The notes: generated by a model not told the origin, from the letters alone. A stretch of DNA of 64,000 nucleotides from Bacteroides sp. (GCA_014801815.1 JAAVDM010000030.1:46674-110673); one strand, 5' to 3'. Counted from the first letter of the stretch, positions 41,216-50,440 are shown. Made by a program: numbers and translations.

Positions 41216-44077
41216 TCAGTGATTACGATGACCTTCACCGCCGGGAGGGGGACCGAAGTGTCCTCTACGTTCGCGTCCTTCACGTCCTTCGCGTTCCGGA
41301 CCTCCGGGAGGCATTTCTCCGGGGGGCATATCGTCAGGCTGCCGAGCTACTTTTTTTGAAAGGGTATTGAACTTCCATGTGATTCCAAACATCACGTAAC
41401 GTGTGAGGTCGTTGTACTCGCTGTCCACAATCGAGGCCGAGTTGACACTGCGCGTTATGTTCTTTTTCTGTCCGAGCAGGTCGTAGGCACGGGCTGACAG
41501 AGTAAGTGACTTATCACGGAGCAGAGAGTAGGAGATAGTTGCGTTCCAGAGCCACTGTGTCGAGTTGTAGCCGGCCGAATAACCGCTGTTTGTCGAAAAA
41601 CTGAGATCGGTTGCAACTTCTAGCCCGAAAGGTAGATAGAGCGAGACATCGGTGTCAAAACCGTAGGCATGTGTGATTCTGTTAGGCTGCAGCGGCAGGG
41701 TGTTGGTCACAAGTCCCAGATTGTAGGTAGGATTAAATGTCATCTGGAATACGTTGCTTGAGAACGTGATGCCTGCCGATGGTCTCAGTCCCAAATTACC
41801 GCTGCGGTTGAAATCGCCGTTGATATAGTTGGGTGTGTTGGCATAGTTGACATGCAGACGGGCATTATAGCGCCATGAGCGGTTACGGAAAGGCTGGTTA
41901 ATCATACCCATAGCCATCATGTTCCACTGTCCGTTGGTGTTGGTATAAGTGGTGGTACGTCCGCCGGTAGTGGGATCGGAGATGGTCTGTGATACTATTG
42001 TATTGAAGGCTCCCGACACATTGGCCATAGCCACTATCGAACGCTGCGTATCCATATCGAAGTCGTTGAAGTGAGCCATAATACTCTGGGTGAATGTCGG
42101 TTTCAGCGACGGATTACCCACGATTATGTTGAGCGGGTCGGTGACATCGGGTACCGGCTGCAACTGAGTCATGGAGGGCTGCGAAGTGCGTGCGCGGTAG
42201 TTGGCGCTGAAACTGCGGCGGTCAGCCATCTTCCAACGCAGACGTGCGAAGGGCGCTACATTCCAGACATTTCGGCGCGGTATGTTACGTGCATCGTTGA
42301 TAAGGTCTTCGCTCTTCGAGGTTGAGGGTGAGAATGTGAGACCTGCATCAAGGTTGAGTGTCTTTGTGGAGCGTTTGTAGCCTATCTGCAGTTCCTGAGT
42401 CATAAAGTCATTGCGGAAACGGTTGGAAAGGTCTTCCGACAGCAGAGCATTGACTGGTACCCCGTCAAGCGGCGGCATTATGGCCGGGGGTGCGTAGTCA
42501 CCAATAGGAAGATTGTAGGTGAGTTTGTCAGCATCGTTGTTGCGGTATTGCAGACGGTAGGAGAAAGTGAGGTAGTTATTGGGTCGCCCTATTGGTTCGG
42601 TCCATGTCAGGCGTCCTTCGTACTGATTGTTCCATGTATGATTGTCAAGATAACGTAACAGTGTCTCGCTGTCGTCACGGTTGAGGTAGTATATAATATC
42701 ACTCCATGAGACGGCGTCCTGACGTGTGTCGGTAAGCGAATAACTGAAACGTGCGCTGAACGAACGTCCCGGATGACTCAGTACCTTATGGTTGAATATA
42801 AATTCGCCGCTCACATCATAACTGTCACCGCGATTGGTACGGGCGTTGACAGTATTGTTGACACGTGTAAGGTCTGCGTCGCCTGCACGCAACTGTGACG
42901 AATCATTGAGACTTGCATCGCGGCGGTTCCATGCGAAGCGCGGACGGAAGTCTATGGTGTTGGCTTCGTCGATGTTCCATTGCAGGCGTAAGTCGGCACG
43001 TACGTTATGGCCTTTGTCGCGGGTGCGTGAGCCGGCACTTGCATAGCTTGTAGAGTCGGCCAGCAGATACTGTGTTTCTGAGCGTTGGCGTGAGTCTCGG
43101 TCTGAATGGGAATAGAAGATGTTGCCGCCTACGCGCAGGATTTCGTCACGCCCCACGTTGAAGTTGATACCTATACGCTGCGATGAGGTTATACCACCGT
43201 TGCCTCCGAAGTCGCGGAAACGTCCGCGTCCCCGGTCGCCGTAACCTAACTGGTTAATATTGTTTCCGCCTCCTATGAGTGACACCTGATTGCCGTTGCG
43301 GAAGTAGTTGAGGTTGACATTAGCCTCGTAGCGTCCGTCGGTACCGTAACCGGCGAAGAGATTGCCGAACCAGCCATTGTTCATGTCTTTCTTGACTGTG
43401 AGATTTATGACTGTTTCGTCATCTCCGTCATCAATACCTGTGAGGCGCGCCGCGTCACTCTTACGGTCTATGACCTGCACCTTCGACACTATATTGGAGG
43501 GTAGATTTTTTGTAGCTAACTGCGGATCGTCGGCAAAAAATTCCTTACCATCGACAAGTATTTTTGATATTGTCTTACCTCCCGAAGTGATTGTGCCGTC
43601 ACTGCCGACTTCCACACCGGGCAGTTTTTTGAGCAAGTCCTCCACATTGGCGTTTGGGTTGGTGTGGAATGACCCGGCATTGTATTCGAGTGTGTCCTGC
43701 TTGGCTACTACTGCGGCGCGTACACCGGTGACAACAGCTTCCTGCAGTGTCACACTGTTTTCATACAGTACCATATCACCGAGGTCTACAACGGCTGTGT
43801 CGTTAAGTTCGAAGCGTCGGGTAGCTGGTTCAAGCCCTGTCATTGAAGCGGTGAGCAGGTAGTTGCCTGTCCTGAGGTCGGACATATTGAAAAGTCCGTC
43901 TATATCGGTTACAGTGTGAGCTGCACGTATGCTGTCCGGCAACAGCTGTAGCAGCAGTGTGGCGCCCGGTAGCGGCTGACGATCGCTGTCAACCACACGT
44001 CCTTTGACTGTGGCTGCATAGGCTGACGAAAGGCCGAGTGCGCTGAGAAGAAAAAGAGAGGGGGTGAATAGTCGCAT
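41216..44077 (-). CDS. Oar-like TonB-type outer-membrane beta-barrel protein
   Basis: Outer-membrane protein of 953 residues. The signal peptide (MRLFTPSLFLLSALGLSSAY) is followed by a carboxypeptidase-regulatory-like fold (VKGRVVDSDRQPLPGATLLL), a plug-like region (DLLKKLPGVEVGSDGTITSG), then a barrel (OMP_b-brl_3 type). The C-terminus is an unusual tail rich in Pro, Gly, Arg, Glu and His (ending GEGHRNH), which barrel proteins normally do not have. No SusD-like partner gene is nearby, so it is not a classic SusCD pair. Cargo unknown. Confidence 0.85.
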   Translation of the reverse strand: MRLFTPSLFLLSALGLSSAYAATVKGRVVDSDRQPLPGATLLLQLLPDSIRAAHTVTDIDGLFNMSDLRTGNYLLTASMTGLEPATRRFELNDTAVVDLGDMVLYENSVTLQEAVVTGVRAAVVAKQDTLEYNAGSFHTNPNANVEDLLKKLPGVEVGSDGTITSGGKTISKILVDGKEFFADDPQLATKNLPSNIVSKVQVIDRKSDAARLTGIDDGDDETVINLTVKKDMNNGWFGNLFAGYGTDGRYEANVNLNYFRNGNQVSLIGGGNNINQLGYGDRGRGRFRDFGGNGGITSSQRIGINFNVGRDEILRVGGNIFYSHSDRDSRQRSETQYLLADSTSYASAGSRTRDKGHNVRADLRLQWNIDEANTIDFRPRFAWNRRDASLNDSSQLRAGDADLTRVNNTVNARTNRGDSYDVSGEFIFNHKVLSHPGRSFSARFSYSLTDTRQDAVSWSDIIYYLNRDDSETLLRYLDNHTWNNQYEGRLTWTEPIGRPNNYLTFSYRLQYRNNDADKLTYNLPIGDYAPPAIMPPLDGVPVNALLSEDLSNRFRNDFMTQELQIGYKRSTKTLNLDAGLTFSPSTSKSEDLINDARNIPRRNVWNVAPFARLRWKMADRRSFSANYRARTSQPSMTQLQPVPDVTDPLNIIVGNPSLKPTFTQSIMAHFNDFDMDTQRSIVAMANVSGAFNTIVSQTISDPTTGGRTTTYTNTNGQWNMMAMGMINQPFRNRSWRYNARLHVNYANTPNYINGDFNRSGNLGLRPSAGITFSSNVFQMTFNPTYNLGLVTNTLPLQPNRITHAYGFDTDVSLYLPFGLEVATDLSFSTNSGYSAGYNSTQWLWNATISYSLLRDKSLTLSARAYDLLGQKKNITRSVNSASIVDSEYNDLTRYVMFGITWKFNTLSKKVARQPDDMPPGEMPPGGPEREGREGRERRGHFGPPPGGEGHRNH

Positions 44078-44409
44078 CTGTTTAGTATCGGGAGTTTGAG
44101 AATTACCTGTAGAAATGGAAAAAAGTTGGAGAGAAACGTGTTTTGAGGAAGAGTTTCTGATGTGAGTGACTAAAGGTAATCGTAATGGTTTAATGTATTC
44201 CTGATGACCTGCTATGTAACAGGGTGGTTGGAGGGTAGTTATATGGATAAAATTAAAATTCTGTTAATTAGTGTTTTATATAATAAATAAAAAATATTTT
44301 AAAAAAAGTAGTTCAAAAATTTGGTAGCTATCAAAATAGTTCGTAATTTTGCATCGCTTTTAAGGACAGCAAGACTCTTCAGAAGTGAGACTCCGGTTAA
44401 GGCAATATG
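44078..44409. other. AT-rich intergenic region before tRNA-His
   Basis: No gene visible. The right part holds the tRNA promoter; the left part should carry the promoter of the Oar-like gene, but I see no clear match. Confidence 0.6.
44320..44351 (+). promoter_or_regulatory. Promoter of tRNA-His
   Basis: TTTG (44320-44323), 20 bases, TAATTTTG (44344-44351): a textbook Bacteroidetes promoter. Transcription would begin near 44358, about 50 bases before the tRNA. Confidence 0.75.
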
Positions 44410-44483
44410 GTGAATGTAGCTCAGTTGGTTAGAGCGACGGATTGTGGTTCCGTAGGTCGTGGGTTCGAGACCCATCTTTCACC
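44410..44483 (+). tRNA. tRNA-His (anticodon GTG)
   Basis: Cloverleaf reads clearly: acceptor GTGAATG with CTTTCAC (one U-U mismatch at position 6-67), D arm AGCTC...GAGC, anticodon stem ACGGA/TCCGT with loop TTGTGGT (GTG at 44444-44446), and T arm GTGGGTTCGAGACCCAT. The G at 44409 can act as the extra G-1 of tRNA-His, opposite the discriminator C. CCA is not encoded. Confidence 0.97.
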
Positions 44484-44514
44484 CTCCCTAAGCAAAATGA
44501 ATTTATGACTGGTG

Positions 44515-44549
44515 CTTCCGGCAGCTGTGACAGCTCCCGGAAGTTTTTT
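44515..44549 (+). terminator. Terminator after tRNA-His
   Basis: CTTCCGG with CCGGAAG and an inner AGCT/AGCT stem, followed by TTTTTTATT. Ends the single-tRNA transcript. Confidence 0.85.
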
Positions 44550-44621
44550 ATTGGACATGTTGATTAACTCTGCACGGTCTTCTGTCGTATGACAGGAGAC
44601 CGTGTTCTTACTTTTCTTTTC

Positions 44622-45887
44622 TCAGCGTGTGTAAAAGTCTATGAGCCGTGTCAGAGCCAACTGACAGGCAGGGCAGAAATGAGTGGCTGTATTGGTCTTC
44701 ATACGGCAATCCGGAGAGGAGCGGTATATGCCTTTGGCTACGTATGCGCCTCCTTCGTAGAGACCGGTAGGGTTGTCGGCTCCTTCCGATATGACGGTTG
44801 GTACGGGTGTATCAGCCTCGATAAGATTCTCCCACTTTCCTTTGAAGTCTGTAAGTGTGGTTACGTTCTGTTCCCATGGCTCTGTGTTAACAGGGTATTC
44901 GTTTGTGTATGCTTCGTTTTCATAGAAGTATTCATCGGCCAGACCTCCGAAACTGTGGCCGAACTCGTGTGTCACTACCGGACGAAATGCATCGTGACGT
45001 GAGGTAGTAAGGGTATATGAATTATAAATACCTCCGCCTCCGTATTCGGGTGTGTTGGCTAAGATGATGATATGCTCGTATGGTATACCACGCAATGTGT
45101 CGTTAATTTTGAAAACATTTCGGCTTGTCAGATATCGGTCTGAGTAGAATGTGCTGAAGTGCGAGCCGAAAGCCGAATCTATCCATTGACCGTATTTAGG
45201 CTTACTCACGTCTTCCACATCTGATGTGGAGGCTACGGCTACGAAATTGAAGTCTTCTTTACGGTCGGCAAAAGGCTGATGGCTCAGTATGGACTCTACG
45301 GCTGTAAGGGCATCGGCATAGAATAGTTCGAGTTGGTCGTGCGAATAACCTTCGGCAAGGATAGCCACATCTATGGCCTTATCAGAATCACCGCCGCGAT
45401 GCAAATAGCGGTGGGGGAGTGGGGTGATGTTACGGCGTTCGATGAGTATATCGGCCGGATCAGCAGGGTGAGTGATGGTTGCTGCGGGTCGGCGATGCGG
45501 GTCGGTGAGAGTCACAGTGATATTGACCGGGGCTTTCGGCATAGGTACGAGTACGGTGTGTTCAAAAGCGCGTGGTGTTGAGGTGGCTTCATCAGTGTCA
45601 AGCCATTCGGTAAACAGTGAGCAGAATGATGTACGATAGAGTGTGTCGCCTGTCTCGGCTGAAGTCATTGTGAGCTGTCCGCGTCCTTCAAGGGGCAGTT
45701 CGTTAAGTCTGTGTCGTCGTCCTGCCCATATAGAATCGGTTTTCATGCCGGCCAGAAATATCTGTCGGTCAGATTTATCACCGCACAGCTGGTAGTCTAT
45801 GCGCAGAGTCCGGTCGGTGAAATTGTCATCAAATGCCGGTGCCGTGAGTCCGGCGGCACTTAACAGCAGATAGAGAATCGGAGTCAT
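44622..45887 (-). CDS. IgA peptidase M64-family metallopeptidase
   Basis: Exported zinc peptidase of 421 residues with a signal peptide (MTPILYLLLSAAGLTAPAFD). The M64 active site is HEFGHSFGGLADEYFYENEA (about residues 307-326): HExxH plus the downstream Asp/Glu. The N-terminal domain (about residues 20-160) is beta-rich, followed by LAEGYSHDQLELFYADALTA and the C-terminal FCPACQLALTRLIDFY. The type member cleaves IgA, and commensal Bacteroidales carry related proteins of unknown target. The full promoter is upstream. Confidence 0.92.
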   Translation of the reverse strand: MTPILYLLLSAAGLTAPAFDDNFTDRTLRIDYQLCGDKSDRQIFLAGMKTDSIWAGRRHRLNELPLEGRGQLTMTSAETGDTLYRTSFCSLFTEWLDTDEATSTPRAFEHTVLVPMPKAPVNITVTLTDPHRRPAATITHPADPADILIERRNITPLPHRYLHRGGDSDKAIDVAILAEGYSHDQLELFYADALTAVESILSHQPFADRKEDFNFVAVASTSDVEDVSKPKYGQWIDSAFGSHFSTFYSDRYLTSRNVFKINDTLRGIPYEHIIILANTPEYGGGGIYNSYTLTTSRHDAFRPVVTHEFGHSFGGLADEYFYENEAYTNEYPVNTEPWEQNVTTLTDFKGKWENLIEADTPVPTVISEGADNPTGLYEGGAYVAKGIYRSSPDCRMKTNTATHFCPACQLALTRLIDFYTR

Positions 45888-46267
45888 TGTATCTGATAGT
45901 TGATTTGGGTCACAAATTTAGTTTTTTCCGACGTACCGGACAAATAAGGTAGATAAAATGACATGTTAATATTATGTTAAACTAAAACGGTTTAATATCT
46001 TAGAATATTCAGTATAAGTTATTTATTTTCAGTATTATGTGTGACTTAAATTAGCTTTGTGGCTGAATAGGGATAATGTTAAGCGATGTTATATCGGAAA
46101 ACGGTCTTAAACTTTTGTTTGTTGTAAGAGTCAATATGTCGTATCAGGTGCAAAGGCGCTGACAACTGCTAAGATAACATGAATAAAGCATGTCAGTAAA
46201 ATTTGATGATTGCTATTGCGCTTGCATATTGATTTTTTAATAACGTAACAGATAAATGTACATAGAC
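45888..46267. other. Divergent intergenic region with long leader
   Basis: Holds the M64 promoter (minus) and a plus-strand TTTC (46027-46030), 21 bases, TAGCTTTG (46052-46059), which would give the CpxP/Spy-like gene a leader of about 200 bases. No small ORF or RNA gene is convincing in that leader. Confidence 0.5.
45913..45944 (-). promoter_or_regulatory. Promoter of the M64 peptidase gene
   Basis: Minus strand: TTTG (45941-45944), 20 bases, TAAATTTG (45913-45920). The start is about 18 bases before the ATG. Confidence 0.7.
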
Positions 46268-46861
46268 ATGAAAAAGATGATTTTTGGAATGGCTTTCATA
46301 GCTGCAACTATATTCGCAACTTCAACCGCTAACGCTGCCATGATGCGTGCCGCTGACGACACCAAAACCGAGCAGTGCTGCAAAGAGAAGAAGCAGTGTG
46401 ACCGTAAGGATGACGGTAAGGATAAAAGAGGTCATCATGACCACGATGGCCGAAAAGGTCACGGTAAAAAACCGGATATGTTTGCAGGCATTACCCTGAC
46501 TCCCGAGCAGCAGACTAAGATTGACGCTCTGCGCAGCGATATGAAGGCCCGTAAGGAGGCTGCGAAAGCTGCTGCCAAGGCTGCCGGCAAAGCCGGTCGC
46601 ACAGATGAGGACAAGGCTAAGGCAAAAGCCGAACGTCAGGCTGCTATGGCTCAGTATGACGCCCAGATTAAGCAGATTCTTACTCCCGAGCAGTACAAGG
46701 TGTTCGAGCAGAACCGTGAGGCCGCCAAGGCTAAGATGAAATCACGTATGGACAAGGTGCAGACTGCCAAACTCTCGAAGAAAGTAATGCGTGATACAGA
46801 TCCTAAGATTAAGCTGCCTGTAAATCCGAAGGCTATCTATCCCAAGACTGCCAATTCGTAA
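46268..46861 (+). CDS. Exported CpxP/Spy-like protein with metal-binding-like N-terminus
   Basis: Secreted protein of 197 residues from the ATG at 46268 (MKKMIFGMAFIAATIFATST, then ANA); an ATG four codons upstream is possible. After the signal comes a segment rich in Cys, His, Lys and Asp (QCCKEKKQCDRKDDGK, HHDHDGRKGHGKK), which looks metal-binding. The rest contains two copies of the LTPEQ motif (ITLTPEQQTKIDALR and QILTPEQYKVFEQNRE) as in Spy/CpxP-type periplasmic chaperones, with an Ala/Lys-rich helix between. A periplasmic stress role is inferred. Confidence 0.72.
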   Translation: MKKMIFGMAFIAATIFATSTANAAMMRAADDTKTEQCCKEKKQCDRKDDGKDKRGHHDHDGRKGHGKKPDMFAGITLTPEQQTKIDALRSDMKARKEAAKAAAKAAGKAGRTDEDKAKAKAERQAAMAQYDAQIKQILTPEQYKVFEQNREAAKAKMKSRMDKVQTAKLSKKVMRDTDPKIKLPVNPKAIYPKTANS

Positions 46862-46911
46862 CTCAGACATTTATTCTCTCAACATTATAATTCATTGGTT
46901 AGGAAGAAGAC

Positions 46912-46944
46912 AAGGTCTCATGCCCGGGTTGGGCACGGGACCTT
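46912..46944 (+). terminator. Terminator after the CpxP/Spy-like gene
   Basis: AAGGTCTCATGCCC pairs with GGGCACGGGACCTT (one A-C mismatch and one G-U pair), then TTCTTTG. Lies 50 bases past the stop. Confidence 0.75.
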
Positions 46945-46978
46945 TCTTTGTTTATTTCTATTCTTTGGTCAGTCAGGT

Positions 46979-46999
46979 TAAATTTTAAGAGCTACTTAA
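46979..46999 (+). repeat. Solo end of the dispersed repeat (copy E)
   Basis: TTAAATTTTAAGAGCTACTTA: the right end of the dispersed repeat, slightly diverged, with no partner end nearby. Confidence 0.7.
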
Positions 47000-47027
47000 G
47001 GGTTACTCACTATCTGACAAAAATAAT

Positions 47028-47064
47028 AAATGCGGAAATGTCGTCACGACAGCTCCGCATTTTT
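47028..47064. terminator. Hairpin with flanking A/T runs
   Basis: AAATGCGGA and TCCGCATTT enclose a second stem (TGTCG-TCA-CGACA). It has T-rich tails on both strands, so it may terminate in either direction. Confidence 0.65.
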
Positions 47065-47347
47065 CCTTAACTAACCTATCAATTTATTTTACTAACCTAA
47101 TAAAATTTTTCAGGGGAAGCAACTGCCTCAACGGCAGGTGGCGCTTATAGTCAATAATCCTCTAAATATAACTTATCCTCTTGTCTAATCATTTAACAGA
47201 GTTTCGACTCATAGAATCGATAATAGTTTAATCTATAAGTTGTTAATAACATTTGTTAACATTTGTGATTTGCTCTTTATTTTAATTTTATAAGGAGTAA
47301 ATCACAGCTAACGATATATTTAGAAGTTATAAAATACTTTATTAAGA

Positions 47348-47380
47348 CTGTAAACTTAACATATTTTTACAGCTTTTTTT
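47348..47380 (+). terminator. Plus-strand hairpin with T7, no annotated gene upstream
   Basis: CTGTAAA (47348-47354) pairs with TTTACAG (47366-47372), then C and seven T. It faces the 3-prime end of the rnf operon, and no plus-strand gene ends before it; it may end a small RNA. Confidence 0.55.
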
Positions 47381-47429
47381 GTGTGTAATATCCGTACCGC
47401 CGACGTGGGGTGGTGGAGGATATCATAAT

Positions 47430-48014
47430 TCAGCCTATTTTGATACCTGAAAAGCCCATGAAGGCCATAGCGAGCACGCCGGCGCAGATGAGAGCGATTG
47501 GCACTCCGCGCATACCGCGCGGCATGGCTATGGTGAGGTCGAGCTGTTCACGTATTCCGGCGAATACCCACAGAGCAAGAGTGAAACCTATTGATGTTGA
47601 CAGACCGTAGACTACCGATTCAAGAAGATTGAAATTCTTCTGTATCACCAGAATTGCCACACCTAACACGGCACAGTTTGTAGTGATAAGCGGCAGAAAC
47701 ACACCGAGTGCCTGATACAGAGCCGGTGTAATCTTCTTCATCACTATCTCAAGCAGCTGTACGAGGAAGGCGATAACCAGAATAAAGACTATGGTTTGCA
47801 GAAACTGCAGGTTAAGCGGATTCAGTACGTAGGTTTGGAGCAACCATGCCACTACTGTAGCCAGAGTAATGACAAATGTCACTGCCGCACCCATACCGAG
47901 AGCAGATGATATTTTCTTTGATACGCCTAAGAAGGGGCATATACCTAAGAACTGAGCAAAGACGATATTATTGATAAAAATCGCCGTGACTATTATGGAC
48001 AGATATGCCAGCAT
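47430..48014 (-). CDS. rnfA: Rnf complex subunit A
   Basis: Integral membrane subunit of 194 residues with six hydrophobic helices. It shows the conserved FAQFLGICPFLGVSKKISSA and TTNCAVLGVAI segments, whose cysteines in the related Rnf/Nqr pair coordinate an iron-sulfur centre in the membrane. Last gene of rseC-rnfBCDGEA. Confidence 0.95.
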   Translation of the reverse strand: MLAYLSIIVTAIFINNIVFAQFLGICPFLGVSKKISSALGMGAAVTFVITLATVVAWLLQTYVLNPLNLQFLQTIVFILVIAFLVQLLEIVMKKITPALYQALGVFLPLITTNCAVLGVAILVIQKNFNLLESVVYGLSTSIGFTLALWVFAGIREQLDLTIAMPRGMRGVPIALICAGVLAMAFMGFSGIKIG

Positions 48015-48055
48015 GATGATATTGATTTTACAAGGTTTTAACTGTTACCTTTTAC

Positions 48056-48646
48056 TCATGATACCTTGCGTATCTTGTTGACTATAGCTATCAGGTAGCC
48101 TAAGGCAATAAAGGCTCCGGGTGCGAGTACGAATACCAGCATACCGTAATCTTCCGGATATATCAGAGCTCCGAAGAGGCGTCCTGTGCCTAACAGTTCG
48201 CGTGAAGCACCTAACAGGACGAGGGCGAAAGTAAACCCTATGCCTGTGCCAAGACCGTCGATGAGAGAGGCCATGACTCCGTTTTTACTTGCGAAGGCTT
48301 CAGCACGGCCAAGCAGAATACAGTTCACCACGATAAGAGGTATGAAGATACCTAACGAGGCGTTCAGAGCCGGCAGCCATGCATTGACCACTAACTGCAG
48401 CACAGTCACGAATGTGGCTATTACAACGATAAAGGCCGGTATTCTCACCTTGTCGGGCACAAGACTCTTGATAAGTGATATCACCAGATTGGAGCACACA
48501 AGCACAGCAGCCGTCGCTACGCCCATCATCAGGCCGTTCATGGCTGACGAGGTTGTGCCGAGAGTGGCACACATGCCCAGAAGGAGCACAAACACCGGAT
48601 TACCCGGTATGATGCCGTTATAGAATATTTTCCAGTATTTTTCCAT
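48056..48646 (-). CDS. rnfE: Rnf complex subunit E
   Basis: Membrane subunit of 196 residues homologous to RnfA (VLLLGMCATLGTTSSAMNGL and VNCILLGRAEAFASKNGV are the paired conserved segments). With RnfA it forms the core of the sodium- or proton-pumping ferredoxin:NAD oxidoreductase. Lies 41 bases from rnfA and 17 bases from rnfG. Confidence 0.95.
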   Translation of the reverse strand: MEKYWKIFYNGIIPGNPVFVLLLGMCATLGTTSSAMNGLMMGVATAAVLVCSNLVISLIKSLVPDKVRIPAFIVVIATFVTVLQLVVNAWLPALNASLGIFIPLIVVNCILLGRAEAFASKNGVMASLIDGLGTGIGFTFALVLLGASRELLGTGRLFGALIYPEDYGMLVFVLAPGAFIALGYLIAIVNKIRKVS

Positions 48647-48663
48647 TTGATGCAGAATTTAGG

Positions 48664-49443
48664 TTATCTGTTGTCATGACGGTGGATTTTATTCTCTCTC
48701 CCTTTGTGTTTCTTGCCTTCTCTGCCACCGTTTTGCTGCGAAGCGCCGCTGTTGGCATCAGATACTTTTTCTTCCTTTACTTCCTGAGTTTTCTTATTTT
48801 GGCTTGAGGCACCGCTATTGGCGTCAGAGCCTGAGGCTGTGGCCATATCAAGGCCGTGTGTGGAAGCGTACTGCCGATATGACTCGAAAGCCGTGCGCAG
48901 TGTCTCAAGGAAGGCTCGTGAAGATATTGTGGCGGCGGTGATAGCATCTATTTCGCCACCCGTGTCTTTACTTACATAGAAAGAAGTCGTGGCAGGATTC
49001 TTACCAATTACGCTACGTGCTCCCGCCGGGTCACGGAACCATTCCTGCATCTTGCTGCCGAGTCCCGGTGTTTCTGCCTGCGACAGCACCTGATACTCAC
49101 GTACAGTGCCGTCTGCATCAAATCCGCACATAACCACTATCTCGCCTGCGAAACCGTTGAATGAGGCGGCCTTGACAGCGGCACCGTCAAGATGGCCGTT
49201 CATTATGGCCGGATATACGGTGACGGGTATACCGTCTACCGTTGTTTCCCAGCGGTCGGCTTCGGGGTTATTGTCAAAAGGCGGTGCTACGGCACTGATG
49301 GCTTCCACCTGCTGTTGCATAGCCTGATGAGCTATAGGTTCTTTAGTAACTGTATATACCCAACCGAGCAATGCTCCGGCCGCTACCGTAATAGCTCCTA
49401 ATGAGAGGAGCATGTTGGGGAGTGTAGACGCCAGTTTTTTCAT
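48664..49443 (-). CDS. rnfG: Rnf complex subunit G, with an extended tail
   Basis: Membrane-anchored periplasmic flavoprotein subunit of 259 residues. It has one N-terminal helix (about residues 10-28) and an FMN-binding domain. The covalent-FMN threonine is in DAITAATISSRAF (about residues 167-179, equivalent to the S/TGATxT motif). After residue about 200 comes a low-complexity tail with a repeated SDANSGAS motif and a basic end (KHKGRENKIHRHDNR), longer than typical RnfG proteins. The ATG overlaps the stop of rnfD by 4 bases, so they are coupled. Confidence 0.93.
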   Translation of the reverse strand: MKKLASTLPNMLLSLGAITVAAGALLGWVYTVTKEPIAHQAMQQQVEAISAVAPPFDNNPEADRWETTVDGIPVTVYPAIMNGHLDGAAVKAASFNGFAGEIVVMCGFDADGTVREYQVLSQAETPGLGSKMQEWFRDPAGARSVIGKNPATTSFYVSKDTGGEIDAITAATISSRAFLETLRTAFESYRQYASTHGLDMATASGSDANSGASSQNKKTQEVKEEKVSDANSGASQQNGGREGKKHKGRENKIHRHDNR

Positions 49444-50435
49444 TGTGCGGCCCTCCTTTCCATAGCCTTGCGTTCGCGTGCTCCGAACACAGACGGACGA
49501 CAGTAGATATTGATAAGGGGAGTGAAACTGTTCATCAGCAGAATGGCAAACGAGACACCCTCGGGGTAGGCGCCGAAGCGACGTATTATCATGGTTATAA
49601 GTCCTATCATGGCACCATATATGAGCTGACCTTTATGAGTCATGGGTGAGGTCACGTAGTCAGTGGCCATGAAAGCAGCGCCGAGTAACATACCGCCGGC
49701 GAAGATGTCGAGCAGCGGATTACCGCCAAATATCCACGAAAACAGAGCGGCCGAAGCCAACATGGAAACCGGTATGTGCCATGTAACCACACGCATTATA
49801 AGCAGGTAGGCCAGACCTATGAGAATGGCTATACCGCCTACTTCGCCAAGCGAACCGTTCATGTGGCCTATTGTCATGTCGAGGAAGTTTACTTCGGACA
49901 CATCTACCGTGTGACCGGCCCATTTAAGCTGATGCAGCATCGTGGCGCCTGACCATGCATCAGCTGAAGCGTCTGCAGCGCTGAAGGCCGATGGTACGTC
50001 GGTCGGCCATGTGGTCATGGCGGCAGGGAACGACAGCAGCAGGAATACACGTCCTACCAGTGCGGGATTCCAGATGTTGCAGCCCAGACCGCCGAAACTC
50101 ATTTTTCCGATACCGATAGCCACCACGCCGCCTATTATTACCATCCACCATGGCAGTATACTGGGCAGGTTGAAGGCTAACAGCAGACCTGTGATGAAAG
50201 CCGAACCGTTAGACAGCGTGAAGGGCCGGTGCAGCATAAAACGGTTTATGACCCATTCGGTCAGCAGACATGTGCCAAGACTTATGAGTGTGACCCATAG
50301 CGCCGGCAGTCCGAAGGTCACTACTGCCATTATGAAAGCCGGAATCAAGGCTATCACTACATGCCACATAGTACGTGATGTGGTGTCGGCTGTGTGTATG
50401 TGGGGCGAGAGCGAGACTATTAATTTGTTGTCCAT
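49440..50435 (-). CDS. rnfD: Rnf complex subunit D
   Basis: Membrane flavoprotein subunit of 331 residues with about nine helices. The flavinylated threonine is in AWSGATMLHQ (about residue 165). The conserved SFGGLGCNIWNPALVGRVFL and FMATDYVTSPMTHKGQL segments are intact. Lies 5 bases after rnfC on the same strand. Confidence 0.95.
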   Translation of the reverse strand: MDNKLIVSLSPHIHTADTTSRTMWHVVIALIPAFIMAVVTFGLPALWVTLISLGTCLLTEWVINRFMLHRPFTLSNGSAFITGLLLAFNLPSILPWWMVIIGGVVAIGIGKMSFGGLGCNIWNPALVGRVFLLLSFPAAMTTWPTDVPSAFSAADASADAWSGATMLHQLKWAGHTVDVSEVNFLDMTIGHMNGSLGEVGGIAILIGLAYLLIMRVVTWHIPVSMLASAALFSWIFGGNPLLDIFAGGMLLGAAFMATDYVTSPMTHKGQLIYGAMIGLITMIIRRFGAYPEGVSFAILLMNSFTPLINIYCRPSVFGARERKAMERRAAQ

Positions 50436-50440
50436 AAGGG

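Larger units (their letters stand above)
46862..47429. other. 568-base stretch without a gene
   Basis: Contains two terminators (46912-46944, 47028-47064), a solo repeat end, and at the right a plus-strand hairpin followed by T7 (47348-47380). Nothing else codes. An RNA of about 100-300 nt ending at the last hairpin is possible. Confidence 0.5.

Noticed and set aside
41216..44077. Oar-like gene as the SusC of a polysaccharide utilization locus
   Set aside because: No SusD-like gene or glycoside hydrolase lies beside it.
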